Part shown: piece by piece, positions 18,645 to 27,667 of the stretch | Numbering within the stretch: position 1 is the first letter of the stretch | Layout: each line of letters begins with the position of its first letter | Source: MKSF01 sp037190225 | GTDB lineage: Bacteria > Bacteroidota > Bacteroidia > Chitinophagales > Chitinophagaceae | Length of the DNA: 64,000 bases | Assembly (NCBI GenBank): GCA_037190225.1 | Contig: JBBCJL010000006.1 | Coordinates: 310,001-374,000 of the forward strand | Direction of reading: 5' to 3' | The notes under the pieces: generated by a model | Database searches by the model: none | What the model was told of the DNA's origin: nothing | What the model saw: the letters and a program-made list of their open reading frames with translations, nothing else | Translations under genes and position numbers: made by a program

Positions 18645-19568
18645 ATGAAGACTGTACTGATCACCGGAGCGGCAGGATTCATAGGCTCGCACCTGTGCGA
18701 CCGCTTTCTTGCGGAAGGCTATAATGTGATCGGGATGGACAACCAGATCACCGGCGCTATGTCGAACATAGAGCACCTGATACCCCTGAAGCGGTTCACT
18801 TTTTACCACCATGACATTACCAACTATATCCATGTCCCGGGTCATATAGACTATATCCTTCACTTTGCTTCGCCGGCCAGTCCTACCGACTACCTGAGAT
18901 ATCCCATCCAGACACTGAAGGTGGGTGCGCTGGGCACTTATAACCTTCTGGGGCTTTCCAGGGTAAAGAAGTCCAGGATACTGGTGGCCTCCACCTCTGA
19001 AGTGTACGGCGACCCGTTGGTACATCCCCAGTCCGAGGATTACTGGGGAAACGTTAACTGCGTAGGTCCCAGGGGCGTGTATGATGAAGCCAAAAGGTAC
19101 CAGGAAGCTATCACGATGGCCTACCACCAGGCGCACGGGCTGGAAACACGGATAGCAAGGATCTTCAATACCTACGGTCCCCGCATGCGGACGGATGACG
19201 GGCGGGTAATGCCTACCTTTATCAATAAAGCATTGCGCCAGGAGCCTTTGTGCATCTATGGGGACGGGGAACAGACCCGCTCCTTCTGCCACATAGATGA
19301 TACCGTGGAGGCCGTTTACCGCCTGCTGCTCAGCGACTATTCCCTGCCTGTGAATATCGGCAATGACGGGGAGATCACCATTAACGCGCTCGCCGGCCTG
19401 ATCCTGCGCCATACCGGGTCGGCTTCACAGATACGGTATGACGACAGGCGGACGGATGATCCTATCCGGAGGAAGCCGGATATCCGGCGTGCCCGGGATG
19501 TATTGAAATGGCAGCCCGCAATACCCGTGGAAGAGGGTATTCAAAGAACGATCCGGCACTTCGGATGA
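18645..19568 (+). CDS. uxs: UDP-glucuronate decarboxylase (UDP-xylose synthase)
   Basis: This short-chain dehydrogenase converts UDP-glucuronate into UDP-xylose with a bound NAD+. The 307 residues begin MKTVLITGAAGFIGSHLCDR (GxxGxxG), and the catalytic Y-x3-K lies in G-V-Y-D-E-A-K-R near 143-150. R-I-F-N-T-Y-G-P-R-M and G-D-G-E-Q-T-R-S-F match UXS enzymes. The ATG at 18645 is preferred to an upstream reading that overlaps ugd in another frame. Adjacent ugd supplies the substrate, so the pair makes UDP-xylose for a surface polysaccharide. Confidence 0.92.
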   Translation: MKTVLITGAAGFIGSHLCDRFLAEGYNVIGMDNQITGAMSNIEHLIPLKRFTFYHHDITNYIHVPGHIDYILHFASPASPTDYLRYPIQTLKVGALGTYNLLGLSRVKKSRILVASTSEVYGDPLVHPQSEDYWGNVNCVGPRGVYDEAKRYQEAITMAYHQAHGLETRIARIFNTYGPRMRTDDGRVMPTFINKALRQEPLCIYGDGEQTRSFCHIDDTVEAVYRLLLSDYSLPVNIGNDGEITINALAGLILRHTGSASQIRYDDRRTDDPIRRKPDIRRARDVLKWQPAIPVEEGIQRTIRHFG

Positions 19569-19660
19569 TCCTTTTCCGGCTGGCTTTATTTAATAATTAT
19601 TAACTAATGATTTTGGCAAAAAAAAAGTTATTTTGTCCGAAATCAAAAAGGGTAGATGAC

Positions 19661-20416
19661 ATGTGGTTTTTTACTAAGAAAAAGAAAGCGAAGGAACGGA
19701 TAAGCTATGACATTGGCGCTTATATGGTGGTGGATATTCACTCTCATTTATTACCGGGCATAGACGATGGCGCCCCGGATACAGACACTTCTCTCAAGCT
19801 GATCAACGGTCTTACTGCCAAAGGTATTCAGAAAATCATCACCTCCCCGCATGTAATGGCTGATATACATAAAAACACACCTGAAACGATACTGCAGGCC
19901 AGCAATATCCTGGCACCTGTGCTGCAGGCTTCCGCGGTGAACATACCTTTCAGCTACGGGGCCGAGTACCTGCTGGATGAGCAATTCCTGGACAAGCTGC
20001 ACAATGGGCAGATATTGCCTTTATTTGATGATCACATTTTAGTGGAAACACCTTTCCTGTACAGGCCCTTCAACCTGGAAGACCACATTTTCCAGATACA
20101 GGCGGCGGGCTATACACCTGTCCTGGCACACCCCGAAAGGTATCTCTATATGTTTACGGAGCAGGAGCTGTTCTTCAAGGTAAGGGACCTGGGCTGTAAG
20201 CTGCAGATGAATGTGCTGTCCCTTACAGGCTATTACGGCAAATCTGAAAAGGACTGTGCAAAATTCCTGCTGGAAAATAACCTCTACGAGTATTTCGGCT
20301 CTGACATGCACCACGAGCGGCACCTCCTGAATTTTTCAGAATTCAGGGTGGATGAAGAAACCGCCAGGCTGCTGGACAAAAATTACAACCAGATCCTGAA
20401 CAGGGATCTTTCATGA
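19661..20416 (+). CDS. PHP-type tyrosine-protein phosphatase (CpsB/YwqE-like)
   Basis: The protein has the metal-binding motifs of the PHP superfamily in order: D-I-H-S-H-L-L-P-G-I-D-D-G, S-P-H-V-M-A-D-I-H, a mid-protein glutamate, A-H-P-E-R-Y and G-S-D-M-H-H-E. This arrangement marks CpsB/CapC/YwqE proteins, manganese-dependent phosphotyrosine phosphatases that control capsule tyrosine kinases. The ATG at 19661 gives 251 residues starting M-W-F-F-T-K-K-K-K, similar to relatives; an ATG at 19607 would add 18 residues. Its position after ugd-uxs fits control of polysaccharide export, but no kinase gene is in the window. Confidence 0.87.
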   Translation: MWFFTKKKKAKERISYDIGAYMVVDIHSHLLPGIDDGAPDTDTSLKLINGLTAKGIQKIITSPHVMADIHKNTPETILQASNILAPVLQASAVNIPFSYGAEYLLDEQFLDKLHNGQILPLFDDHILVETPFLYRPFNLEDHIFQIQAAGYTPVLAHPERYLYMFTEQELFFKVRDLGCKLQMNVLSLTGYYGKSEKDCAKFLLENNLYEYFGSDMHHERHLLNFSEFRVDEETARLLDKNYNQILNRDLS

Positions 20417-20472
20417 TCCGGGTATCCCGCAACCCGCATATTGCCGCTTCCTGTACCCGGCCGGTCACCCGT

Positions 20473-20961
20473 CTATCTCAGGTAGGCCGCGTACATCCAT
20501 ACGGCTTTTTCCTGCTCCCTGATATAGTCGCTCATCAGGGCGTTGGTACCCTCATCATGGGCCTCGCCGGCCAGTTCCAGTATCTCCCGCTCTATGGTCA
20601 ACAGGGTCCGGTAGCCTTCCAGCACGTGGTGAAGGGCTTCTTTACCATTTGATATGTCAGTGGCTTCCTTGATGGAAGCGGTTTTCAGGTACTGGCTGTA
20701 GGAATGCAGCGGTGTATATCCCAGGGTCAGTATCCGTTCTGCTATTTCATCTATCTTTGCAAAAGCGTCATTATAGATCTCTTCAAACTTCAGATGCAGC
20801 TCAAAAAAATCATCACCGGCTATATTCCAGTGGAAGCCCCTGGTGTTGATATACAATAGCTGGTAGTTGGCCAGCAGCATATTCAATTGCGCTGCCAACT
20901 TTTCCGATTGTTTCCTGTCCAGGCCAATAAGGCTCAGTTTTTTCTCAGCATGTTTTGCCAT
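20473..20961 (-). CDS. dps: Dps-family DNA-protection ferritin
   Basis: Dps proteins form 12-subunit shells that oxidise and store iron and shield DNA during stress. The 162 residues form a four-helix ferritin-like protein with the interface ferroxidase residues in HWNIAGDDFFELHLKFEE (His, Asp, Glu) near residues 43-60. The lysine-rich N-terminus (M-A-K-H-A-E-K-K) could bind DNA. The length is normal. It converges with the PHP phosphatase gene. No clear OxyR- or PerR-like site is recognised. Confidence 0.92.
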   Translation of the reverse strand: MAKHAEKKLSLIGLDRKQSEKLAAQLNMLLANYQLLYINTRGFHWNIAGDDFFELHLKFEEIYNDAFAKIDEIAERILTLGYTPLHSYSQYLKTASIKEATDISNGKEALHHVLEGYRTLLTIEREILELAGEAHDEGTNALMSDYIREQEKAVWMYAAYLR

Positions 20962-21228
20962 GATCTTTCCGGTGTTTTAATGTTACGATACAAATATCGG
21001 AATTGATATGTATAATACGGTTTGAAATAAATTATTCATAAATTGATAATACCTATAGCGCTTTGCGACAAGCGTATTTCCTTCTTTAATGTCACCATTA
21101 TATTCCTGATAGAGCGGATGCAGGCGCCCTGACCACCGTAATGAAGCCCTTGGCTACTTATGATAGCCGGGCAGCCGGATCAAAAAGATAGTTTTCCTCA
21201 AAATCACCCGAAATCGGCAGCAATGCGT

Positions 21229-21236
21229 TAATTTTG
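21229..21236 (+). promoter_or_regulatory. -7 box for the NdpA gene
   Basis: TAATTTTG fits TAnnTTTG, 22 bases before the ATG at 21259. Confidence 0.5.
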
Positions 21237-21258
21237 GCAGCCTTTTTAAAATATAGCT

Positions 21259-22302
21259 ATGGAAGCCAACAGTATCATCTACGAAATAGACCAACTCGCC
21301 ATACATAAGGTGGGAAACAAGCTGGAACACGAAGGAGTATTCATTTCTGACAGCACCATTCATCTCAACGAGACGATCAGCGGACTGTTAAGCACCTATT
21401 TCTTTACGCCTTTTAAAAGCGAGGAGCAATACCAGTTTTACAGCGAGCTGTCGCTGGAAGATAATAAGGTGTACCAGCTGGTGAAAGAAATCTTTGAACA
21501 GCCGGATAAGCTGCTGGAACACTCGGCCCAGATGGCGCACCACCTCTATGAGAACAGCGGGCATGTACGCATCAAAGGCGGTGAATTTTACGTGGCTTAT
21601 TTTAAAGACTGTGTCATCAACGGGAGCAGGGCTGATGCTATCGGGCTTTTCAAATCTGAGAACAAGGATACCTTTCTCAAGATCTATCCCGACGGAGAGC
21701 AGTTGCAGCTGGGTACCGACATGGGTATCAATATCCAGAAGCTGGATAAGGGCTGCATCATCTATAATATCAATGCGGAGACCGGGTTTGTCTGCAAGGT
21801 GCTGGATAAATCCAATAAAGGCAATGAGACCCTTTACTGGTTCGACTATTTCCTGCACGTACGCCAGATATTCAATGATTATTACTATACGGAACAGATG
21901 ATCAATATCTGTAAGGATTTCGTCAAAAAAGAGCTGCCGGAGGAATTTGAGGTGACCAGGGCTGACCAGGCCGATATCATCATCAAATCCGAACAGTACC
22001 TGAACAACAACGATGCCTTTAATTTCGGGGACTTCTCGCAGGCCATTCTGGAGCAGAAAGAAGTACAGGATAAATTTGCGGACTTCAGGTATGAATACCA
22101 GCAGGAGCACCAGATACAGCTGGAGGATAATTTTACGATCTCCGATGCCGCCGTTAAAAAGAAAAAATCCTTCTTCAGGTCCAAGATAAAGCTGGACAAG
22201 AACTTTACGATCTATGTGCATGGCAACCCGGAGCTGATCCTTAATGATGTGGATGAAACGGGCCGGAAGTTTTATAAGATCTACTACGATAACGAGCAAT
22301 AG
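21259..22302 (+). CDS. NdpA/YejK-like nucleoid-associated protein
   Basis: The 347-residue protein resembles the 37-kDa nucleoid-associated family: an N-terminal I-D-Q-L-A-I-H-K-V-G-N-K segment, acidic middle parts with Y-F-K-D-C-V-I, and a lysine-rich segment KKKKSFFRSKIKLD near 300. In E. coli YejK is nucleoid-associated and binds topoisomerase IV; the Bacteroidetes versions are uncharacterised. No membrane or signal sequence is seen. It ends in a perfect palindrome shared with the convergent sensor kinase gene. Confidence 0.82.
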   Translation: MEANSIIYEIDQLAIHKVGNKLEHEGVFISDSTIHLNETISGLLSTYFFTPFKSEEQYQFYSELSLEDNKVYQLVKEIFEQPDKLLEHSAQMAHHLYENSGHVRIKGGEFYVAYFKDCVINGSRADAIGLFKSENKDTFLKIYPDGEQLQLGTDMGINIQKLDKGCIIYNINAETGFVCKVLDKSNKGNETLYWFDYFLHVRQIFNDYYYTEQMINICKDFVKKELPEEFEVTRADQADIIIKSEQYLNNNDAFNFGDFSQAILEQKEVQDKFADFRYEYQQEHQIQLEDNFTISDAAVKKKKSFFRSKIKLDKNFTIYVHGNPELILNDVDETGRKFYKIYYDNEQ

Positions 22303-22304
22303 AG

Positions 22305-22352
22305 CTGATAATAGCAGGGCAGCCCTTTAAAGGGCTGCCCTGCTATTATCAG
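22305..22352. terminator. 48-bp perfect palindrome, bidirectional terminator
   Basis: Two 24-base arms (22305-22328 and 22329-22352) are exact reverse complements with no spacer. It starts two bases after the ndpA stop and includes the TGA stop codon of the kinase gene on the other strand. Confidence 0.8.
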
Positions 22353-25300
22353 GTGTTTGCCGGATGATTATATACCGGCAGGGTGATGAAAAATGTGGTG
22401 CCCGTATGCAATGCCGTTTCATAGGTCAGCAGCCCGCCTGACATTTCTATCATATTTTTGGTCATACTGAGCCCGATGCCTGTACCCTTTGATTTGGTGG
22501 TAAAGTAAGGCGTGAACAGCTTGCTCCTGATTGCCTCCGGTATGCCTTCGCCGTTATCCCGGATAGCGATGATCACCTTATGCTTTTCAAGCGTGCAGGT
22601 GACCTGTATTTCCTTCTCCCGGTCATCGGGGACAGACTGGATCGCATTCTTGAGAATGTTATTCACTGAGCGTATAAAATAGCTTTTATCCATATGCACG
22701 GTCACATCTCCCGGCGGCGGCTGATAGCGGATATCTATATCCTTTTCCACTTTAAAAAGCTGTATGAGATTCGACAGGTGCTCGTGTACACGGATCTCTT
22801 CGGGGTGCATCTGGTCGATCTTGGCGAACGCGGAAAATTCCGTTGCTATATGGTTCAGCGTTTCTATCTGCTCTATGATGATCTGACATACCTTGGCGGT
22901 CATGGCCTCTATATTGTCCCTTCCTTCTGCAATGGCCTTTTGCAGGAACTGGATATTCAGCCGCATCGGGGTCAGCGGATTTTTGATCTCATGGGCCACC
23001 TGCTGCGCCATTTCGCGCCATATATTCTCCCTTTCCTGTATGGAGAGCTTCTGCGCCAGGTTCTCTACCTTTAATATCATCCTGTTATATTCGTTCACCA
23101 GGATGGAGAATTCATCCTCGTAAGGCCATTCGATAAGCTCATTATGCTGTAAGGCTATCTTCCTGAATTTCCTGGTGATGATGTTCAGCGGCTTGACAGC
23201 GTTATTGGTAACGAAAAAGGTAACGAAGGATGCTAAAAATATGACCAGGATAAAGACATTCATAATGGCAAGGATGATATCCGAAATATTCTCGCCGCTG
23301 GCCCACTTATTATTGGCATCATAGATATTCAGGATATAAGGCTTGTCTTTGATCGTTATCCGCGTATAGATATCGGAATAGCTGTTGAAGTTATTGCTGC
23401 TCTGCTCGGCCAGGAAGAAGGGGAAGGAGGCTTTGAGCTGGCTGAGCACCGATGGCTTCAGAAGATATTTATTGTCCGTATAATAATATTTCTTGTCATA
23501 CCTGGCATCGGGCACAAGGACGCCGGTCGTATCGTAAAGCAGCGCGATGATATTGAAGTTATGCACCAGGTCCGACCATACCTTGCGGTCCGCTTTCCCG
23601 GCCGGAGTGCTTTCAAGGTACAGCTTTACGATGGATATATTATTGCTGTTCCTGTCAAAATTCTGCGACTTTTCATTGTTATTCAGCACATATATGATCG
23701 TGATGCCCAATACCAGGAATGAGATGAAAAGGGTAGCCCATACCGCGAAATTGATCTTGGTGTTGATATTGAGATAGAAGCCCCTGTATTCGTTCTTATG
23801 CTTTACCTGCTGCATGGAAATATTGGATATGACCAGGTAGTAGACAATAAAGAACATCAACAGGATAATGATGCTGGACAGGGTCGTGATGATCTGTACC
23901 GCCAGGTTCCTTTTATATTTGACCAGTATGATCTCGTTATTGAAAGGATTCTTATAATACAGGTCGGAATAATATAGATGATTGTATATGATGAAATCCC
24001 TGGATGTATTCCTGAATTTTTCCGTGACCGATTCCGGTATCCTTTCCGGGTAAAAGTCAACCACATCAAAATCCACTAAAGTATTGCCGGCATATTTTGC
24101 GGTAAAATAGCGGGAATAGAACTGGTGGTCGAAATAGAGGTCCTTACCTACCAGGGTACCTTCCATTTTATTTTTCTTATAGTAAAAAATGTCCTTGAAC
24201 TGCACATTCAGCCCCAGTGCCTGGGAGCCGAAATCCAGGTAGGCCTTATACACCGTAGGCTCTGTGATGTCATCCTGGTACAGCAGCTCGTTAAAAGCGC
24301 AGGTAACCGCATTCCTGGGCAGCAGGAAGGCCTGTATGATCAGCTCATTTTCCTGCCTGGGAAAATAGGAGGAAATAATATAATTGGCAATGATATCCGC
24401 ATCCGCTTGCTGGCTGACCCATCGCCTGATATTGGGGTCGGACTTGAGGAGGTCCAGCTGGTCTGAAAAGTTGAACTCAAATTTATTGTTGGGCTTCTTC
24501 AGGTTGCTCTCCGCGTAGATCAGCCTGAAAGCCTCTTCCTTTTTGTTATGGAACAGGGTGATGATGAACGTGCTGTATAAGCTGAAAAGCACGATCCAAA
24601 GCTGCCAGGCGACATTGCGGGGCCGGTTTTGGATGGACAATACCAGCGGCTGACCGATCCGGATAATGAGGAAATAGATGATGTTTACGAAGACGAAGGT
24701 GCTTATCAGCAGTATGGGATTGCTATTGCTATAATGGATATAGCCGAACGAAACACACAGCAGCACGAAGTTGATATAGCAGATGCTGCCTTTGATCTTC
24801 AGCCGTAAGGCGATCCTGCAAATGCAATACATCATTAAGGAGGTATTGATGCACACCAGCATGATCAGGGTAATACCCGTAACGGTGGAAAAATTGAGAT
24901 ATTGCAGGCTGTCCGTCACGAGCGACAGCTTGCTGTCAAAGATCAGCGTGCTGATGATGCTGATATTGATGCCAAAGATGTCATGCACGAAGCCTATGGT
25001 CAGAGCATATCCCAGGCAGTAATTCAGGTATTTCCGCCTGTAGAACAGGAAGTTGTTGTTATTCTTCAATATCCTGATGACCTGTATGCTGATAAGGTAA
25101 ATGCCCACCAGCCTGCAGATGATCTCATTGAGATTGGCAAACTTTTCTTCCGAGCTCAGTATCTCCTTGGAAAACAGCATGGTATCTGCTATCTGGCCGG
25201 GATAAGCAGACAACCCGGTCAGCAGTACATTGATGACGGTAAAGCAGGCGAGCGTAAACAAAACAGCCAGGCCGGCATTCCTGCTCTCTATGATCCTGGA

Positions 25301-25978
25301 AAAGATATAGACGCTCGCGAAAAGCGAGAAAATGAACGCTACATAAAAGAAAGTGAGCAGCCCGTCGGACTTGATATAGTTATCAGTGACAAAATCTATA
25401 TAAAAGGCGGGGTTGCCGTTATCATATATTTTGAAGGCCGCATCATTATCCGATTTGATATTGAGCTGATGTGCAATGATATTCTTATCCAGCGCGCGGC
25501 TGATGTATATTTTGGAGTCCTTATTGTCCAGGTTCAGGAGCGGGATGACAAAGTAATATTTAAAGGTATCGGCAGGATGCGCGGCAGAGTCCACTGTTTC
25601 ATACTTCCTGAAATAGATCACATCATTATTAATGGTCAGCAGGGGAGAAGTGGTGCGCAGGTCCAGCTTTAAGATATCGTTGAGCGCGAACTGGTCATTG
25701 TTCCACGCAACGATCTGGTTGTTCCTGAACTTCAGGATACGGATCTTGCTCTTATGGGTCTGGAAGATATCCATACTGTTCAATACGGCATTATCCGCAC
25801 CGGTAAGCGCGTCAATATAAGCGATGTCATTCTGGAAAGAAGCCTGGATCTCCTGCACGATATGCTCCTTGGAAAACCTGTATTTCCTGCAGGAGGCCAC
25901 CATCCATAATGCGAGGTAGCACAGGACGCTGAACAGGAATACCATCCATTTATATCTGTAGATCCGGAAGCGCATCAT
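22349..25978 (-). CDS. Large multi-pass membrane sensor histidine kinase (NtrY-like)
   Basis: This 1209-residue protein has an N-terminal membrane helix, a periplasmic region, a cluster of about seven helices (about 210-460), a second large extracytoplasmic region (about 490-690), two more helices with another sensory region between them (about 695-920), a HAMP-like linker, the H-box V-A-H-E-I-K-N-P-L-T-P near 1000 with the phosphorylated His, and a HATPase domain with N-boxes and G-T-G-I-G-L-S. It is far longer than ordinary kinases. No response regulator is adjacent. It is the last gene of the nadC-kinase-mazG operon, 12 bases after mazG. Confidence 0.92.
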   Translation of the reverse strand: MMRFRIYRYKWMVFLFSVLCYLALWMVASCRKYRFSKEHIVQEIQASFQNDIAYIDALTGADNAVLNSMDIFQTHKSKIRILKFRNNQIVAWNNDQFALNDILKLDLRTTSPLLTINNDVIYFRKYETVDSAAHPADTFKYYFVIPLLNLDNKDSKIYISRALDKNIIAHQLNIKSDNDAAFKIYDNGNPAFYIDFVTDNYIKSDGLLTFFYVAFIFSLFASVYIFSRIIESRNAGLAVLFTLACFTVINVLLTGLSAYPGQIADTMLFSKEILSSEEKFANLNEIICRLVGIYLISIQVIRILKNNNNFLFYRRKYLNYCLGYALTIGFVHDIFGINISIISTLIFDSKLSLVTDSLQYLNFSTVTGITLIMLVCINTSLMMYCICRIALRLKIKGSICYINFVLLCVSFGYIHYSNSNPILLISTFVFVNIIYFLIIRIGQPLVLSIQNRPRNVAWQLWIVLFSLYSTFIITLFHNKKEEAFRLIYAESNLKKPNNKFEFNFSDQLDLLKSDPNIRRWVSQQADADIIANYIISSYFPRQENELIIQAFLLPRNAVTCAFNELLYQDDITEPTVYKAYLDFGSQALGLNVQFKDIFYYKKNKMEGTLVGKDLYFDHQFYSRYFTAKYAGNTLVDFDVVDFYPERIPESVTEKFRNTSRDFIIYNHLYYSDLYYKNPFNNEIILVKYKRNLAVQIITTLSSIIILLMFFIVYYLVISNISMQQVKHKNEYRGFYLNINTKINFAVWATLFISFLVLGITIIYVLNNNEKSQNFDRNSNNISIVKLYLESTPAGKADRKVWSDLVHNFNIIALLYDTTGVLVPDARYDKKYYYTDNKYLLKPSVLSQLKASFPFFLAEQSSNNFNSYSDIYTRITIKDKPYILNIYDANNKWASGENISDIILAIMNVFILVIFLASFVTFFVTNNAVKPLNIITRKFRKIALQHNELIEWPYEDEFSILVNEYNRMILKVENLAQKLSIQERENIWREMAQQVAHEIKNPLTPMRLNIQFLQKAIAEGRDNIEAMTAKVCQIIIEQIETLNHIATEFSAFAKIDQMHPEEIRVHEHLSNLIQLFKVEKDIDIRYQPPPGDVTVHMDKSYFIRSVNNILKNAIQSVPDDREKEIQVTCTLEKHKVIIAIRDNGEGIPEAIRSKLFTPYFTTKSKGTGIGLSMTKNMIEMSGGLLTYETALHTGTTFFITLPVYNHPANT

Positions 25979-25990
25979 GGGAGGATATTT

Positions 25991-26764
25991 TTATTTATTT
26001 CGAAGCCTGGTCTTAGCCTGTTCCCAATACCTGTCCATCTCCGGCAGCGGCATCCCTTTCATATCCTTCCGGTCCTCCTGTATCTGCTGCTCCATCAGCT
26101 CAAACCTTTTTTTGAACTTCTTATTGGTCTTTTCCAGCGCCTGCTCCGGGTCTATGTGCAAATGCCTGCTATAGTTGACCAGCGCGAACAGCACATCGCC
26201 GAACTCTTCTTCTATCGCTGCCCGGTCCTGGTCCTGCTCAATGGCCTCCCGCAGCTCTCCGAGCTCCTCGTGCACTTTGCCCAGCACCTCCCGGATATCA
26301 TCCCAGTCAAATCCTACCTGACGGGCCTTATCCTGTATGCGATAAGCCTTTACAAGCGCGGGCAGCGATGACGGGACGCCCTGCAAGACCGATTTTTTAC
26401 CTTCCGCCAGCTTCAGCTGCTCCCAGTTTTGCTTGACCTCAGCCTCATCTTTTACCCGGACGGTCTCAAAGATATGCGGATGCCTTCTCACCAGCTTATT
26501 GCATACGTTCTCGATCACATCCGCCCATTCAAACTGCTGCTGCTCCGAAGCGATCTTACTGTAAAACATCAGGTGCAACAGGATATCGCCCAGCTCTTCC
26601 TTTATATTCGGCCAGTCTTCCGCTGCAAGCGCATCTGTCAGCTCATACAGTTCTTCTATGGTCTGTGTGCTTAAGCTGTGAAGGGTCTGTTTCCGGTCCC
26701 AGGGGCATTTTTCCCTGAGCTCATCCAGGATGTCTTTCAGGCGTTCTATGGAAGAATGATACAT
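25991..26764 (-). CDS. mazG: Nucleoside triphosphate pyrophosphohydrolase MazG
   Basis: MazG hydrolyses NTPs and dNTPs to monophosphates and pyrophosphate, cleaning aberrant nucleotides. The 257 residues hold two MazG domains: the first with CPWDRKQTLHSLSTQTIEE (20-38) and an E-x-x-E metal site in K-E-E-L-G-D-I-L-L-H, the second with E-E-L-G-E-L and E-E-F-G-D-V-L-F-A. The length matches E. coli MazG. It lies between the lipid kinase (9 bases upstream) and the sensor kinase, so the three are co-transcribed. Confidence 0.94.
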   Translation of the reverse strand: MYHSSIERLKDILDELREKCPWDRKQTLHSLSTQTIEELYELTDALAAEDWPNIKEELGDILLHLMFYSKIASEQQQFEWADVIENVCNKLVRRHPHIFETVRVKDEAEVKQNWEQLKLAEGKKSVLQGVPSSLPALVKAYRIQDKARQVGFDWDDIREVLGKVHEELGELREAIEQDQDRAAIEEEFGDVLFALVNYSRHLHIDPEQALEKTNKKFKKRFELMEQQIQEDRKDMKGMPLPEMDRYWEQAKTRLRNK

Positions 26765-26773
26765 GTTGTGCTT

Positions 26774-27667
26774 TTATGGTTTAAATACTTTTAATGCGGC
26801 CGGCAGGACAGATACTGTTACAGTCCCGGGCGTACTGTTCCTGATAAGGTCGCCGTCCACCTGGTAATAATCCAGGGACGGGCTTTTGATCACGATATGT
26901 TTTCCCTGCCACTTATCGGTATACTTGCTGTCGTACAGATGCCCGGTAAAAGCCTTCAATATGATATCGCCCCCCAGCCACAAAGGGAATTTCTTTACGG
27001 AAACGATATCCAGCAGCCCGTCCTGCAGGTCTGCAGCAGGCGCTATCTTGAAGTTGAAGCCGAACTGTTCCGCATTGGCAATATTCAGTAAAAAGGAATA
27101 TACTATCCTGGGAGGCTGTCCGTCTATCGTCAGCTCGAACGACTTTACATTATAGCCCAGCAGATTGTCCGCCACTACCTTGGTATAGCCCCAGAAGCCC
27201 CTCCATTCGCTTTCCCTGAAATCCCTGCTGATCTGTACGTCAAATCCTACGCCCAGGTTGCTCAGGAAATAATGGCTTTCATTGACATAACCCACATCTA
27301 TCCGGTCGGTATTTCCCTTCCTGATAATGCCCAGCGCCTCCTTCGTGTCCAGGTCTATCTCCAGGCTGCGGGCCAGGCCGTTACCGGAACCTTTGGGCAG
27401 GATACCCAAAGTCGTTTCCGTTCCTACCAGCGACTGCGCTACTTCATTGACGCTTCCGTCCCCGCCTACAGCCACTACGCCCGTATAGTTCCGCTCTGCT
27501 GCTGCTGCTGACAATGCCGTTGCGTGACCCGCATACTCCGTAAGCCTGATATCAATATCGAAATGACTGCCCAGCGCTTCCCTGATGGTATCGCTGAGCG
27601 CCTTTACCCGGTCTGTTCCAGATTTGGGATTGATGATAAACAATAATGCATTGGTCATAGCGGTCAT
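26774..27667 (-). CDS. Diacylglycerol/lipid kinase family protein
   Basis: The 297 residues match the bacterial DgkB/YegS-type lipid kinases. They contain the DAGK catalytic motif V-G-G-D-G-S-V-N-E-V, the glycine-rich L-P-K-G-S-G-N-G-L-A-R-S-L, and a C-terminal beta-rich lobe ending Q-V-D-G-D-L. Such enzymes phosphorylate diacylglycerol or related lipids at the inner membrane from the cytoplasm. The start overlaps the nadC stop by four bases, indicating translational coupling. The exact lipid substrate cannot be assigned. Confidence 0.88.
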   Translation of the reverse strand: MTAMTNALLFIINPKSGTDRVKALSDTIREALGSHFDIDIRLTEYAGHATALSAAAAERNYTGVVAVGGDGSVNEVAQSLVGTETTLGILPKGSGNGLARSLEIDLDTKEALGIIRKGNTDRIDVGYVNESHYFLSNLGVGFDVQISRDFRESEWRGFWGYTKVVADNLLGYNVKSFELTIDGQPPRIVYSFLLNIANAEQFGFNFKIAPAADLQDGLLDIVSVKKFPLWLGGDIILKAFTGHLYDSKYTDKWQGKHIVIKSPSLDYYQVDGDLIRNSTPGTVTVSVLPAALKVFKP

